DNA from: Oscillatoriaceae cyanobacterium M7585_C2015_266
Lineage (GTDB): Bacteria > Cyanobacteriota > Cyanobacteriia > Cyanobacteriales > Oscillatoriaceae
Reading direction: 5' to 3'
Length of the DNA: 64,000 nucleotides
Assembly (NCBI GenBank): GCA_015295835.1
Contig: DVEG01000015.1
Location: forward strand, 124,001 to 188,000
A model generated the notes under the pieces. It worked only from the letters and a program-made list of their open reading frames with translations, searched no databases and was not told the DNA's origin. The position numbers and the translations under genes are program-made. Positions 7,693 to 16,760 of the stretch are shown here, in pieces (positions within the stretch are counted from its first letter, which is position 1; each line of letters begins with the position of its first letter).

Positions 7693-8799
7693 ATGGCCCT
7701 ATTTTTAACATTTTTAGGCAAAGGCGGCACAGGTCGTACCACAATGGCGATCGCAGCAGCAAAGCGGTTTGCCTGTCAAGGGCAACGCGTACTCCTTGCC
7801 GCTTCTGACCCCAGTCCAGCCCTCGGCTTAATGTTAGGCGCTGAAATCGGCTCCGAGCCAAAAGAAATCGCACCCAACCTGAAAGTTTTGCATTTGCAAA
7901 TGACTGTACTACTCGAACGCGGTTGGGAAGAACTCAAAAAACTAGAAGCGCAATACGTCCGCACGCCGTTTTTCAAAGATGTTTATGGTCAAGAATTAGG
8001 AGTGCTCCCAGGCATGGATAGCATTCTGACAATCAACGCCATGCGCGAATATCAGGCAAGCGGAGAATACGACGTGATTATCTACGATGGCGAAGGCAAC
8101 CAAACTATGCTGCGCGCCATCGGTTCGCCAGAAATTCTCAGTTGGTATATCCGCCGATTTCGTAAAGTATTTACCGATTCCGAACTCGGCAAAACTCTAT
8201 CTCCCTTCGTGCAACCTATCACCAGCGCCGTTCTCAACGTCGATTGGTCTAGCGATAACTTTTCTCAGCCACTCGGACAATTTAACCAGTTGTTAGATAA
8301 GTGGAAAGAAACTCTCGCTGATCCTAACCGCGCTGTCGCTTATCTCGTTACCACCAATAACCCAGTTGCTGTTGCTACCGCTCGTTACCTCTGGGGCAGC
8401 GCTCAACAAGTAGGGCTGATTGTTGGCGGCGTTATTCTTAATCAGGCGCTCGCTACAGATAAAGTCTCCTTCGATGTCACCCAATTCGCACCCCTACAAG
8501 TCACCTCCGTTCCCTTCCGCAGTGGTGACGACTGGCATAGTCTCTGCAACGCCCTGCCAGATTTCAGCCAAGCCGCTCAAGCTCCCAAACCTATATCAAT
8601 TAATGTCGCCGCTCGCCAAGTTAGCCTTTTCTTGCCCGGATTTGATAAAAAACAGATTAAACTCACTCAATATGGGCCAGAAGTTACTATCGAAGCCGGA
8701 GATCAGCGGCGCAATATTTTCCTACCCCCTGAGTTGAGCGCTGCACCCGTTAAAGGGGCTAAGTTTCAGAATCAATACTTGATTATTTCCTTCGGGTAG
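7693..8799 (+). CDS. Get3/ArsA-like ATPase with C-terminal HSP20-like domain
   Basis: The 368-residue soluble ATPase begins with a deviant P-loop, GKGGTGRTT (residues 9-17). The ArsA/Get3 signature Lys10 is kept, but Arg15 stands where the Walker Lys is usual. The switch-region VIYDGEG follows near residue 132. The last 65 residues (RQVSLFLPGFDKKQIKLTQ to YLIISFG) form a small beta-rich domain like the alpha-crystallin/HSP20-type domain attached to many bacterial ArsA-like proteins. Family members target tail-anchored proteins or energise arsenite efflux; no arsenic genes are nearby. The ATG at 7693 has an AAAGGGAAAAA ribosome binding site and matches the family start. chlG follows 100 bases later in the same direction. 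Confidence 0.85.
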   Translation: MALFLTFLGKGGTGRTTMAIAAAKRFACQGQRVLLAASDPSPALGLMLGAEIGSEPKEIAPNLKVLHLQMTVLLERGWEELKKLEAQYVRTPFFKDVYGQELGVLPGMDSILTINAMREYQASGEYDVIIYDGEGNQTMLRAIGSPEILSWYIRRFRKVFTDSELGKTLSPFVQPITSAVLNVDWSSDNFSQPLGQFNQLLDKWKETLADPNRAVAYLVTTNNPVAVATARYLWGSAQQVGLIVGGVILNQALATDKVSFDVTQFAPLQVTSVPFRSGDDWHSLCNALPDFSQAAQAPKPISINVAARQVSLFLPGFDKKQIKLTQYGPEVTIEAGDQRRNIFLPPELSAAPVKGAKFQNQYLIISFG

Positions 8800-8901
8800 C
8801 AGTCTCAGACAGTGCTAAGCGCAGTAACGCTAAGGTGAAAACACTAAACTACAGCAAAAATTACTGCCAAAATTAAGAAGATTAACTATTTACAAAAGGG
8901 C

Positions 8902-9897
8902 ATGTCTAATCTTCCCACTTCTTCTCCCTCCCCAGCAACCCAGACTGAACGCAGCGCTAAAACCAGACAGTTGCTGGGAATGAAAGGCGCAGCAAGCGGA
9001 GAAACATCGATTTGGAAAATCCGCCTCCAGCTAATGAAACCCATCACCTGGATTCCCCTGATTTGGGGCGTAGTTTGCGGGGCTGCTTCCTCTGGTGAGT
9101 ACACCTGGACTTTAGAAAATATCTTGAAAGCAGCAGCCTGTATGTTGCTATCTGGCCCTTTGATGGTGGGCTACACGCAAACTTTAAATGATTTCTACGA
9201 TCGCGAAATCGATGCTATCAACGAGCCTTACCGCCCAATCCCCTCTGGCGCTATTTCTATGGCGCAAGTTATTACTCAAATTCTGGTGCTATTGTTTGCT
9301 GGGCTGGGATTGGCTTTTATTCTAGATAAATGGGCAGGGCACGAATTTCCTACAATTACTCTCATAGCTATCGGCGGAGCATTCCTGGCATATATTTATT
9401 CGGCTCCCCCTATAAAGCTTAAGCAGAACGGTTGGCTTGGTAATTACGCTCTCGGTGCCAGCTATATAGCCCTACCTTGGTGGACGGGTCACGCTTTGTT
9501 CGGGGAACTAAACGGCACGATTGTCGTACTGACGTTATTTTATAGTTTGGCGGGGTTGGGAATTGCGATCGTTAATGATTTTAAAAGCGTTGAGGGCGAT
9601 CGCCAGTTGGGCTTGAAATCTCTCCCCGTCATGTTCGGTATTCAAACCGCCGCCTGGATTTGCGTACTGGCGATCGATATCTTCCAAGTCGGAATTGCCG
9701 CCTACCTAATCGCTATTCACCAGCATCTCTACGCCGTAATTCTGCTGCTGCTAGTCATCCCGCAAATCACTTTTCAGGATATGTATTTCCTGCGCAATCC
9801 CCTGGAAAATGATGTTAAATATCAGGCAAGCGCCCAACCTTTCCTCGTTTTGGGAATGCTCGTAGTAGGTCTCGCTTTGGGACACTCCTCTATCTAG
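8902..9897 (+). CDS. chlG: chlorophyll a synthase ChlG
   Basis: ChlG is the membrane prenyltransferase that attaches phytyl (or geranylgeranyl) diphosphate to chlorophyllide a, the last step of chlorophyll synthesis. The 331-residue UbiA-type protein has the Asp-rich substrate/Mg2+ motif NDFYDREID at residues 96-104 followed by INEPYRPIPSG, typical of ChlG. A second conserved loop, NDFKSVEGDRQLGLKSLPV, lies near residue 225. About eight or nine membrane helices are visible. The N-terminal 40 residues are polar. It may be cotranscribed with the Get3-like ATPase upstream. Confidence 0.96.
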   Translation: MSNLPTSSPSPATQTERSAKTRQLLGMKGAASGETSIWKIRLQLMKPITWIPLIWGVVCGAASSGEYTWTLENILKAAACMLLSGPLMVGYTQTLNDFYDREIDAINEPYRPIPSGAISMAQVITQILVLLFAGLGLAFILDKWAGHEFPTITLIAIGGAFLAYIYSAPPIKLKQNGWLGNYALGASYIALPWWTGHALFGELNGTIVVLTLFYSLAGLGIAIVNDFKSVEGDRQLGLKSLPVMFGIQTAAWICVLAIDIFQVGIAAYLIAIHQHLYAVILLLLVIPQITFQDMYFLRNPLENDVKYQASAQPFLVLGMLVVGLALGHSSI

Positions 9898-10158
9898 GCG
9901 TTTTGCTATTGCAGAAGTGCGATCGCCCCTAGGGTATACTCTTAGGTATTCTTAAAATAGCGATCGCCCCTCTGCACCCACCCAAAACTACAAATCCTCA
10001 CTCACCCTATCAATTTTTTCCTTATACCATAAAATAAATTTCATTCCACAATCAAGCTCAAACCTTACAAAAAACAAGCATTATCAAAACAAAAAACATT
10101 CAATCAACCCCTAAAATTTAGCTTAAAATTGCAATTAATTTCAGATATTTTACTAGTA
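9898..10158. other. AT-rich intergenic region after chlG
   Basis: Two HIP1 octamers lie just after chlG (9920-9970), followed by a pyrimidine-poor A-rich stretch. No ORF with a ribosome binding site and no clear terminator hairpin was found. The PBP promoter lies at the downstream end. Confidence 0.5.
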
Positions 10159-10188
10159 TTGCATCAACGTCAACCCTTATTGTATACT
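10159..10188 (+). promoter_or_regulatory. candidate sigma-70 promoter of the class A PBP gene
   Basis: TTGCAT (10159-10164) and TATACT (10183-10188) are separated by 18 bases, a good match to a group 1 sigma promoter. The expected transcript would start about 60 bases before the GTG codon at 10256. Confidence 0.5.
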
Positions 10189-10255
10189 GTCTAAAGTATT
10201 AAAAATAAAACATACGAAAATCGATTACCTGGTTGTGTGTGAGTGAGGAGCTATC

Positions 10256-12616
10256 GTGTCAAAATTTCTTTCAAAGCTATTTAAGCTAGCAACAATTTCA
10301 GGCAAAGGTTCCCAGCCCATAGAATCTAAAACACCCCCTTCCGAAAAAAAAGACGGCGAACCGCTTCAGTATCAGGAGCCGGAGCCAGAAATTAACAATT
10401 CCCTACTAGATAGCAATACTACACACGCCCAAACACCTCAACAAACCTGTCAGTCATATCCTTGCCATCAACAGCCAGCACCAGAAAAAGCAGAATCAGA
10501 AAACACAACCCAGCCATCACATCGCCCCAGCAAATCTTTCATCCACCCAATCGCATCTAGCATCAAATATATAAAACCATTAGCTTTATCAATACAAGCC
10601 AGTTGGCGCCAAAAACCCCTGCACAAACGGCACTCTTTCTGGATAAGTATAGGCGTAGCTAGTATAGGCGGCGCTTCAATCGCAGTAATATTAGCATTTC
10701 AGACATTAGAACGCTCCCTACCGCCAACCGACGAGATCTTTACCTTCGTCAGAGAAGGAACCTTGACAATTAAAGCTGCAGACGAAACAATATTACAACA
10801 AATCGGCCCCGCTACGAGAGAAAAACTTAAAATAGAGCAAATCCCCGACAAACTAGTAAAAGCATTTATCGCCAGCGAAGACAGACGCTTTTACAAACAT
10901 GCCGGCATCGATTTTCAAGGCATTCTGCGAGCGACTATCTCCAACTTTCTCGCCGGCAATGTAGTAGAAGGAGCCAGCACCATCACACAACAGTTGGCTC
11001 GAATAGTCTTCCTCAATCAAGAGCCAAGCATCAAACGCAAAATTCTAGAAGCCCTGCTGGCGCTGAAAATCGAGCGGGAGATGAAAAAAGAGCAAATCCT
11101 TGAACGCTACCTCAATCTTGTTTATTTGGGAGCAGGAGCCTATGGTGTGGCAGATGCCGCTTGGGTTTACTTCGGCAAAACAGTAGATAAACTTACCCTG
11201 GCAGAAATGGCGATGATTGCAGGCTTGCCTCCCGCCCCGACAGATTATTCGCCGCTAGTCAATCCAAAAGTAGCTCGCGCTCGCCGCAATCTTGTCCTAG
11301 AAGATATGCTAGAAGCAGGCTACATTACCGCCGCTGAAGCAAAAGCGGCTAAAGCAGAAGAACTCAAACTCGCTCCCAAAACTCCCAAGCGCCTACAGTT
11401 AGAAGCTCCCTATTTCACCTCCTACATTCAGAAAGAATTACCAAAATACATCTCACGGGAAGCACTGGAAATCGGCGGGTTGACAGTGGAAACTACTCTC
11501 AATTTCAAATGGCAAAAATACGCCGAGAAAGCAGTCAAAGATGCAGTGGAAATTGATGGCGTATCTCAGGGGTTCGAGCAAGCAGCACTGGTGGCGATCG
11601 ACCCCCGCAACGGCGAAGTTAAAGCAATGGTAGGAGGAACAAATTTCGCTGATAGCCAATTTAATCGCGTTACTCAAGCTCAGCGCCAACCAGGTTCGAC
11701 TTTCAAGAGTTTTGTCTATACTGCAGCAATAGCCGCTGGCTTTTCTCCTTACGACGGCTACCGCGATGCACCTATGTCAATCGACGGCTATAAACCAGCA
11801 AATTACGGCAACTCCTATAGCGGCGGTTGGCTGTCTATGCTCGACGCCCTCACTAAATCCACCAATGTTGTTGCTGTTAGAGTACTCGCCGATGTGGGAT
11901 TTGAGCCTACTATTAAACTGGCGCACCAAATGGGGATCAAATCCGAACTCAAACCTTACTACGCTCTGGCTCTGGGTGCTATTGAGGTTAATTTGCTGGA
12001 GCTAACTAGCGCTTACGGCACTCTAGCAGCGCAAGGCAAACATGTTGAAGTCCATGGCATTCGTCGCGTTATAAATGGGCGCGGAGAAGTTCTTTATGAA
12101 GCGAAATTCCAACCTAAACAAGTTTTAGATAAAGACTCTGCCGCTATTATGACTTGGATGCTGCAGTCAGTAGTTAATAATGGCACAGGTCGCCCAGCCT
12201 ATATCAACCGCCCTGTTGCTGGCAAAACCGGCACTTCTGAAGAAGCTCGCGATCTTTGGTTTATTGGTTATATTCCTCAACTTGTTACCGGCGTTTGGCT
12301 GGGTAATGATGATAGCTATCCTACCTGGGGCAGTAGTGGTACGGCGGCTTTTACTTGGCATGAATTTATGTCTAAGGTAGTAGAAGGGATGCCAGTTGAG
12401 GAATTTCCCAAGTTGCCGAATTTGGAAGGACGCAAAGGCAGTATCGTTGCTAAACCTGTTGAGGCGAATATTTCATACTACGATTTTCAAAAACCTCAAG
12501 AAAACGCCGGCACTTCTGGTTACACTGTAGATAGTGCCTATTACAACAATGGTGTAAGTTCAGAACAATATTCTGATGGAGGTTACTCTGGAGGTTATCA
12601 GAACAATAGCTGGTAG
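10256..12616 (+). CDS. class A penicillin-binding protein (PBP1A-like transglycosylase/transpeptidase)
   Basis: This bifunctional murein synthase polymerises glycan strands from lipid II and cross-links stem peptides in the periplasm. The 786-residue order is: a Pro/Gln-rich cytosolic tail (1-125), one membrane anchor (about 130-150), a GT51 domain with EDRRFYKHAGID (catalytic Glu208) and GASTITQQLAR, and a transpeptidase domain with SxxK (Ser481-Lys484 in PGSTFK), SxN (Ser535-Asn537) and KTGT (657-660). The C-terminus is Tyr/Gly/Ser-rich. The start is GTG with AGGAG 7 bases upstream. A second class A PBP with an FHA domain is encoded at 47253. Confidence 0.94.
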   Translation: MSKFLSKLFKLATISGKGSQPIESKTPPSEKKDGEPLQYQEPEPEINNSLLDSNTTHAQTPQQTCQSYPCHQQPAPEKAESENTTQPSHRPSKSFIHPIASSIKYIKPLALSIQASWRQKPLHKRHSFWISIGVASIGGASIAVILAFQTLERSLPPTDEIFTFVREGTLTIKAADETILQQIGPATREKLKIEQIPDKLVKAFIASEDRRFYKHAGIDFQGILRATISNFLAGNVVEGASTITQQLARIVFLNQEPSIKRKILEALLALKIEREMKKEQILERYLNLVYLGAGAYGVADAAWVYFGKTVDKLTLAEMAMIAGLPPAPTDYSPLVNPKVARARRNLVLEDMLEAGYITAAEAKAAKAEELKLAPKTPKRLQLEAPYFTSYIQKELPKYISREALEIGGLTVETTLNFKWQKYAEKAVKDAVEIDGVSQGFEQAALVAIDPRNGEVKAMVGGTNFADSQFNRVTQAQRQPGSTFKSFVYTAAIAAGFSPYDGYRDAPMSIDGYKPANYGNSYSGGWLSMLDALTKSTNVVAVRVLADVGFEPTIKLAHQMGIKSELKPYYALALGAIEVNLLELTSAYGTLAAQGKHVEVHGIRRVINGRGEVLYEAKFQPKQVLDKDSAAIMTWMLQSVVNNGTGRPAYINRPVAGKTGTSEEARDLWFIGYIPQLVTGVWLGNDDSYPTWGSSGTAAFTWHEFMSKVVEGMPVEEFPKLPNLEGRKGSIVAKPVEANISYYDFQKPQENAGTSGYTVDSAYYNNGVSSEQYSDGGYSGGYQNNSW

Positions 12617-12623
12617 TCTCTTG

Positions 12624-12652
12624 TTGACAGAGCAGAGAATTTTTAGCATAAA
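12624..12652 (+). promoter_or_regulatory. candidate promoter for the Psb35-like gene
   Basis: TTGACA (12624-12629) is a perfect -35 box; CATAAA (12647-12652) lies 17 bases on as a 4/6 match to the -10 box. The transcript would carry a leader of about 110 bases before ATG at 12770. Confidence 0.4.
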
Positions 12653-12769
12653 GAGTGACTTTGTTTTTTATCTAATAATGACTCTCGGATTTGGTAACGC
12701 TGAATCTAAAGGGTTATGGTATGTATAGCTTAAGAAAAAAAGCGGCTTTAGTGTGTTTAAAGGTGTTTT

Positions 12770-12970
12770 ATGAATATATTGATGGATGTATCTGCGGGAA
12801 ATAGCAATTTTCCAGTTGCTTTTGCCGCTGTATATGTGGTGGGATTTATTGCCGCAGTTGTGCTGGGGTCGATCGCTTGGTATAATTCTAAACGTCCTGT
12901 AGGTTGGGAAGATAAGGAGCCTCCCTCTATTGTGCCGAAAATTAACAAAGAAGAAAATCCAGATAATTAA
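12770..12970 (+). CDS. small single-pass membrane protein, candidate Psb35
   Basis: The 66-residue protein has one hydrophobic helix (AFAAVYVVGFIAAVVLGSIA, about residues 17-36) followed by WYNSKRPVGWEDKEPPSIVPK and an acidic end. From memory this layout, with the SIAWYNSKRPxGWE signature, resembles Psb35, a small cyanobacterial factor that stabilises the CP47 assembly module of photosystem II and its Hlip partners. I cannot confirm this without a search, so no symbol is given. It has its own candidate promoter and a strong terminator, which implies a monocistronic transcript. Confidence 0.7.
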   Translation: MNILMDVSAGNSNFPVAFAAVYVVGFIAAVVLGSIAWYNSKRPVGWEDKEPPSIVPKINKEENPDN

Positions 12971-12986
12971 ACTATACCAGCGCTCG

Positions 12987-13042
12987 CAACTCCAATACTA
13001 AACAATACCAAAATTTAATACCTAGTGTTGGAGTTGATTTTT
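12987..13042 (+). terminator. intrinsic terminator after the Psb35-like gene
   Basis: CAACTCCAATACTA (12987-13000) pairs with TAGTGTTGGAGTTG (13023-13036) at all positions with one wobble, and ATTTTT follows at once. It may also serve rsmB from the other side. Confidence 0.65.
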
Positions 13043-13075
13043 ACTAAACGCAGGTAAAAAATATTCTCGAATAAA

Positions 13076-14416
13076 TCATACTTTATTCTTTCCCTTTATC
13101 AAACGTACCATAAAAAATCCATCCATTTGATGTCGATGGGGCCAAACTTTGATCCAGCCTTCGGGGGTGGCAAACGGGGCGACAGGAGACTCAGGAGCAG
13201 GCGGAGAGATTTCCCAGTTAGAATGACGCTCCAGAAAAGCGCAAATTAAATTTTCATTCTCTAAAGGATGCAAAGTACAAGTAGCATAAACCAAAACGCC
13301 ACCCTCTTTCAACCATCCCGCCACTTGTTGGAGTAACTTTCCCTGCAATTCGGCGAGTTTTTGGACATTTTCCGGGGTATGTCGCCACCTCGCGTCAGCA
13401 CGTCGGTGCAGAGTGCCTAATCCCGAACATGGGGCATCTAAAAGCACGCGATCGCCAACATTCTCAAACTGCGATATATTACAAACATCCCCCCTAAAAA
13501 TTTCTATAGACTTATGCTGCAAGCGTTGCGCATTTTCTGCTAGCTTTCTAAGCCGAGATTCCGCCTTGTCACAGGCAATAATTTTCCCCTCATCCCGCAT
13601 CAATTCTGCAAGGTGAGTCGTTTTCCCACCCGGAGCAGCACAAACATCAAAAACCACCTCACCTGGTTGCGGCTCAAGCAAATAACCAACCAGTTGCGCA
13701 CTACTATCCTGCACTGACCACCATCCCTGTTTATATCCGGGTAAATTTTCAATCGCCCCCGTACCACCTTTTAACCTCAACGCCTGTGGCAAGTGAGGAA
13801 CACGAGTCACCGTAGCACCTGCTGCCTCTAGCGCTGCCTCAACTTGTTCTATCGACGTTCGTAGCGGATTAACACGTAAGTCAATCGTCGGCGACTTATT
13901 AAACCACTGACAAAGCTGTTCTGCTTCCTCAAAACCAAGTTGTTCTATCCAAAATTGTACTATCCAGTCAGGGAAACTATGTAAAATTCCCAGACGTTCT
14001 GCGGGATTTTCTGGCAGTTGCAGGGGAGTGTCTGTATTGCAGATGTATTGTCGCAACAAAGCATTGACAAATCCGGCAAGTCCTACTAAAGAATTTTTTT
14101 TGCAAAGTTCTACTGTCGTATCAACGGCGGCGGCTGCAGGAATATTGCTGAGATAACGCAGTTGATATAAGCCCAGATGCAGGATTGTTCGCAAGTCTGG
14201 TGGTTGTTGTCTAGATTTTTTCTTAGCAAATAAGTCGATAAGGGCGTCTAGGGTTCGCATGCGGCGGATGCACCCATAAACTAATTCGGTTGTCAAACGG
14301 CGATCAGCGTCGCTGAGCTTGGCTTGACGCAGCCAGCGAGTAAGGGCGATATCGGCGAATGCGCCCCGGTGTACGTCTCGAAGTGCTAGAAAAGCAATTT
14401 GACGGGGATTATTCAT
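13076..14416 (-). CDS. rsmB: 16S rRNA (cytosine-967-C5)-methyltransferase RsmB
   Basis: RsmB methylates C967 of 16S rRNA using S-adenosylmethionine. The 446-residue protein has an N-terminal NusB-like RNA-binding domain (about 1-140; PRQIAFLALRDVHRGAFADI, ELVYGCIRRMRTLDALI) and a C-terminal Rossmann methyltransferase. The SAM loop is VFDVCAAPGGKTTHLAELM, the motif IV Cys is in DAPCSGLGTLHRRADARW, and the motif VI Cys nucleophile is in ATCTLHPLENE. Length fits the family (about 430-450). The gene is convergent with the Psb35-like gene and probably shares a transcript with the 250-residue protein gene upstream of it. Confidence 0.95.
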   Translation of the reverse strand: MNNPRQIAFLALRDVHRGAFADIALTRWLRQAKLSDADRRLTTELVYGCIRRMRTLDALIDLFAKKKSRQQPPDLRTILHLGLYQLRYLSNIPAAAAVDTTVELCKKNSLVGLAGFVNALLRQYICNTDTPLQLPENPAERLGILHSFPDWIVQFWIEQLGFEEAEQLCQWFNKSPTIDLRVNPLRTSIEQVEAALEAAGATVTRVPHLPQALRLKGGTGAIENLPGYKQGWWSVQDSSAQLVGYLLEPQPGEVVFDVCAAPGGKTTHLAELMRDEGKIIACDKAESRLRKLAENAQRLQHKSIEIFRGDVCNISQFENVGDRVLLDAPCSGLGTLHRRADARWRHTPENVQKLAELQGKLLQQVAGWLKEGGVLVYATCTLHPLENENLICAFLERHSNWEISPPAPESPVAPFATPEGWIKVWPHRHQMDGFFMVRLIKGKNKV

Positions 14417-14505
14417 ATAAATTTAAGAATTTAAACCGCTTCCACGCTTTTCCGTATGATAGGCGGCGATATATTTTAGATTACTTTTTCAACAATAAAG
14501 ATGTT

Positions 14506-15258
14506 TTATTGTGTTTTTTTTCTCTTTTTAAACAGGTTCGGCGGTCTTTCCTCTAGAGGTATGTCTGGTATTTCTGGTTTTGGAAAAGCCGAAGTTGGAG
14601 GCGACTTGATTAAGGTTTTCTGACGATATGGTTTGCCTGGAGGTTGTTTGCCTTTACCTTTTTTACCCTTTTTCTTCGGTTCTTCTTTTTGCGGTAACTC
14701 AAACACAGTTTGAGCCATGAATTTAGCATCTTCCAGAATCAGCTTGTTTCCCTCACGGCTGACGTCAAAATCCCAGAACTGGCCATCTACTTTTCCCGGC
14801 AAGAATCCCTCAATAGCTAAGATGAATGGCTGGTATTTTTTTCTCAGTTGTTTCTTTGGGGGGATAATATTGCGACAAATGAGGACGTTGATTATTCCAG
14901 TGCGGGGGTCTTGATTGACTATCTCGCCTCGCACGGAAAAATAGTCTAATCCTACGCTCACGTCTTCGATTGTTTGTCCTTCTAGAGGCAAGCGCAGATT
15001 TTTTAGTTGCATGTGCAGAATATTGTCTTCGGTTCTGGGCCACGCAACCCAGACATGTTCGGTTTCAAACAATTCCGGTTTAATTTTAATTAACCAGCCG
15101 GCAGTTTCTGTTAGGTTTGCTGGTAGTATGGTACCATCATGGGTGACGAGTGTACCTCTGGTGATTTTGTTTTGACTGGGCAAATAGCGCCCGCGCACGA
15201 TGCCGATCGCCCTATACTCCAATGGAATTGTAGGCGGTAAAAATACAGAATTTGTCAT
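14506..15258 (-). CDS. conserved cyanobacterial hypothetical protein
   Basis: The 250-residue soluble protein has a beta-rich N-terminal domain of about 185 residues (IPLEYRAIGIVRGRYLPSQ, VWVAWPRTEDNILHMQL, DYFSVRGEIVNQDPRTG). A very basic Pro/Lys-rich tail follows (KKKGKKGKGKQPPGKPYRQK) and looks disordered and able to bind nucleic acid. I recall homologues only in cyanobacteria and know no function. It lies directly upstream of rsmB on the same strand, 90 bases apart, so an RNA-related role is possible but unproven. Confidence 0.75.
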   Translation of the reverse strand: MTNSVFLPPTIPLEYRAIGIVRGRYLPSQNKITRGTLVTHDGTILPANLTETAGWLIKIKPELFETEHVWVAWPRTEDNILHMQLKNLRLPLEGQTIEDVSVGLDYFSVRGEIVNQDPRTGIINVLICRNIIPPKKQLRKKYQPFILAIEGFLPGKVDGQFWDFDVSREGNKLILEDAKFMAQTVFELPQKEEPKKKGKKGKGKQPPGKPYRQKTLIKSPPTSAFPKPEIPDIPLEERPPNLFKKRKKTQ

Positions 15259-15464
15259 AGGGCGGGGTTCTCCAACTTTTATTCTCTAATTATTTTTGTT
15301 TGCTTGATACAAATTGCTTATTTAATAATAATAAGATTCTAATTTCCCAGAAATGTTTATTAGTTTAGTTAAGATGTGAACAGTGCGGTGAGGGCTTTAC
15401 TTGTGCTGTCAAGCTCTCCAACTTTGAGCTGAGAATAGCGGTGTGTTCGTCAAACTAGAAAACC

Positions 15465-16736
15465 ATGACAACCGACCAAAAATCTGCCCACGCAATTCAA
15501 CCTCAGTCTAATGTTAACCTCTCTAGTGACTCTAGTGACAATCCTGGCAAAGATACGACAGTTGAACCAGCGGCAGGGATGACTACAGAAGTACACCCGC
15601 AACCGCGTCAAGTTTATAAAGCTAGTCCGACTTTGACTATATTGGTGGGGATTGTTCTCATTAGTGCGGGTTTGGTCACTAACAACCGATTTCTGGGACT
15701 GTCGAGCGCGTTTGCAACCATGTTTGTATCGGTTTTAGTAATTTTACCTAGGTTGCAAGCTATGTGGGAGCGGTTATTGTCTGCACGAAATCGGGTGCAA
15801 TTTGTTGCTGTTTTGGGTATGTTGATGGCAGTACTGGCTTCGCTAAAGTTTCTAGGGGGAAGCGAGCGCCTTGCTGCTTTCAGTCGTCAGATAGACTGGA
15901 ATGTCTCTGGCTCAGTAGCTGAATGGGTTGGAGCCGTGGGGCAAATCTTTGTTGCCATCTTAGCCTTATACATTGCCTGGCGACAATACATTATTTCTCG
16001 CGACTTAACCCTGGAGCAAAACCGGCTTACCAATCAGCAAAACATTCTTACCCAACAACAAACTATTGATGCCTATTTTCAAGGTATTTCCGATCTTGCT
16101 TTGGATGAAGAAGGCTTACTAGAAGATTGGCCCCAAGAGCGTGCTTTTTCAGAAGGGCGCACGGCAGCAATTCTCAGTAGCGTTGATGCAGCAGGGAAAG
16201 CTAAGGTGCTGAGGTTTTTATCCCGCTCGAAATTGCTGACACCGCTGAAGCGCGATCGCCATTTAGGCAGACCTATTCTCAATGGTGCTGGTGGTTACGA
16301 AGAAGATCGCAATGAAGGTGTACGCGTCATCGATTTAGGCATCATGCTAGCCGGAGCCAATCTCTCTGGCACCGATTTGCGCTGGACAGATTTGAGCGAT
16401 GCCAATCTTATTCGTGCCAATCTCTCTGGCTGCGAACTCGTCAAAGCCAACCTTTCCCGTACTATCTTGTATGAAGCTAATCTTAAAGGTGCCAATCTTA
16501 AAGGTGCTCGCTTATTCTACGGCTTTGTTGAACATGCCTCTCCGCGTAGTCGTACCGAACGCCCCAACTACGAAACTGGGGAATATACTGGCGCTGTGAT
16601 TGAAAACGCAGATTTTACTGATGTCAAGGGGCTTTCGGATGCCCAGCGTTACTACTGTTGTGCGTGGTGTGGCTCTCGTAGCCGAGCTACTATCCCAGGG
16701 GGTTGCGATGGTATTCCCAATAAATTAGGACGATGA
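15465..16736 (+). CDS. pentapeptide-repeat membrane protein
   Basis: The 423-residue protein has a polar, disordered N-terminus (1-50) and a hydrophobic block of three or four membrane helices (about residues 55-100, 115-140 and 148-170). A Gln-rich coiled segment with TLEQNRLTNQQNILTQQQT and a C-terminal pentapeptide-repeat run follow (ANLSGTDLRWTDLSDANLI, then ANLSG, ANLSR and ANLKG units, about residues 300-350). The repeats form a right-handed beta helix. The C-terminal part is Cys- and Arg-rich. Such proteins are abundant in cyanobacteria and mostly without known function. It is divergent from the upstream minus-strand gene. Confidence 0.8.
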   Translation: MTTDQKSAHAIQPQSNVNLSSDSSDNPGKDTTVEPAAGMTTEVHPQPRQVYKASPTLTILVGIVLISAGLVTNNRFLGLSSAFATMFVSVLVILPRLQAMWERLLSARNRVQFVAVLGMLMAVLASLKFLGGSERLAAFSRQIDWNVSGSVAEWVGAVGQIFVAILALYIAWRQYIISRDLTLEQNRLTNQQNILTQQQTIDAYFQGISDLALDEEGLLEDWPQERAFSEGRTAAILSSVDAAGKAKVLRFLSRSKLLTPLKRDRHLGRPILNGAGGYEEDRNEGVRVIDLGIMLAGANLSGTDLRWTDLSDANLIRANLSGCELVKANLSRTILYEANLKGANLKGARLFYGFVEHASPRSRTERPNYETGEYTGAVIENADFTDVKGLSDAQRYYCCAWCGSRSRATIPGGCDGIPNKLGR

Positions 16737-16760
16737 ATTATATACCATTAGCCTTTTAAT

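Noticed and set aside
10236-10255. Match to the Yfr1 sRNA target motif (GTGTGAGTGAGGAG)
   Set aside because: Not an exact complement of the conserved ACUCCUCACAC; explained by the PBP gene's ribosome binding site.
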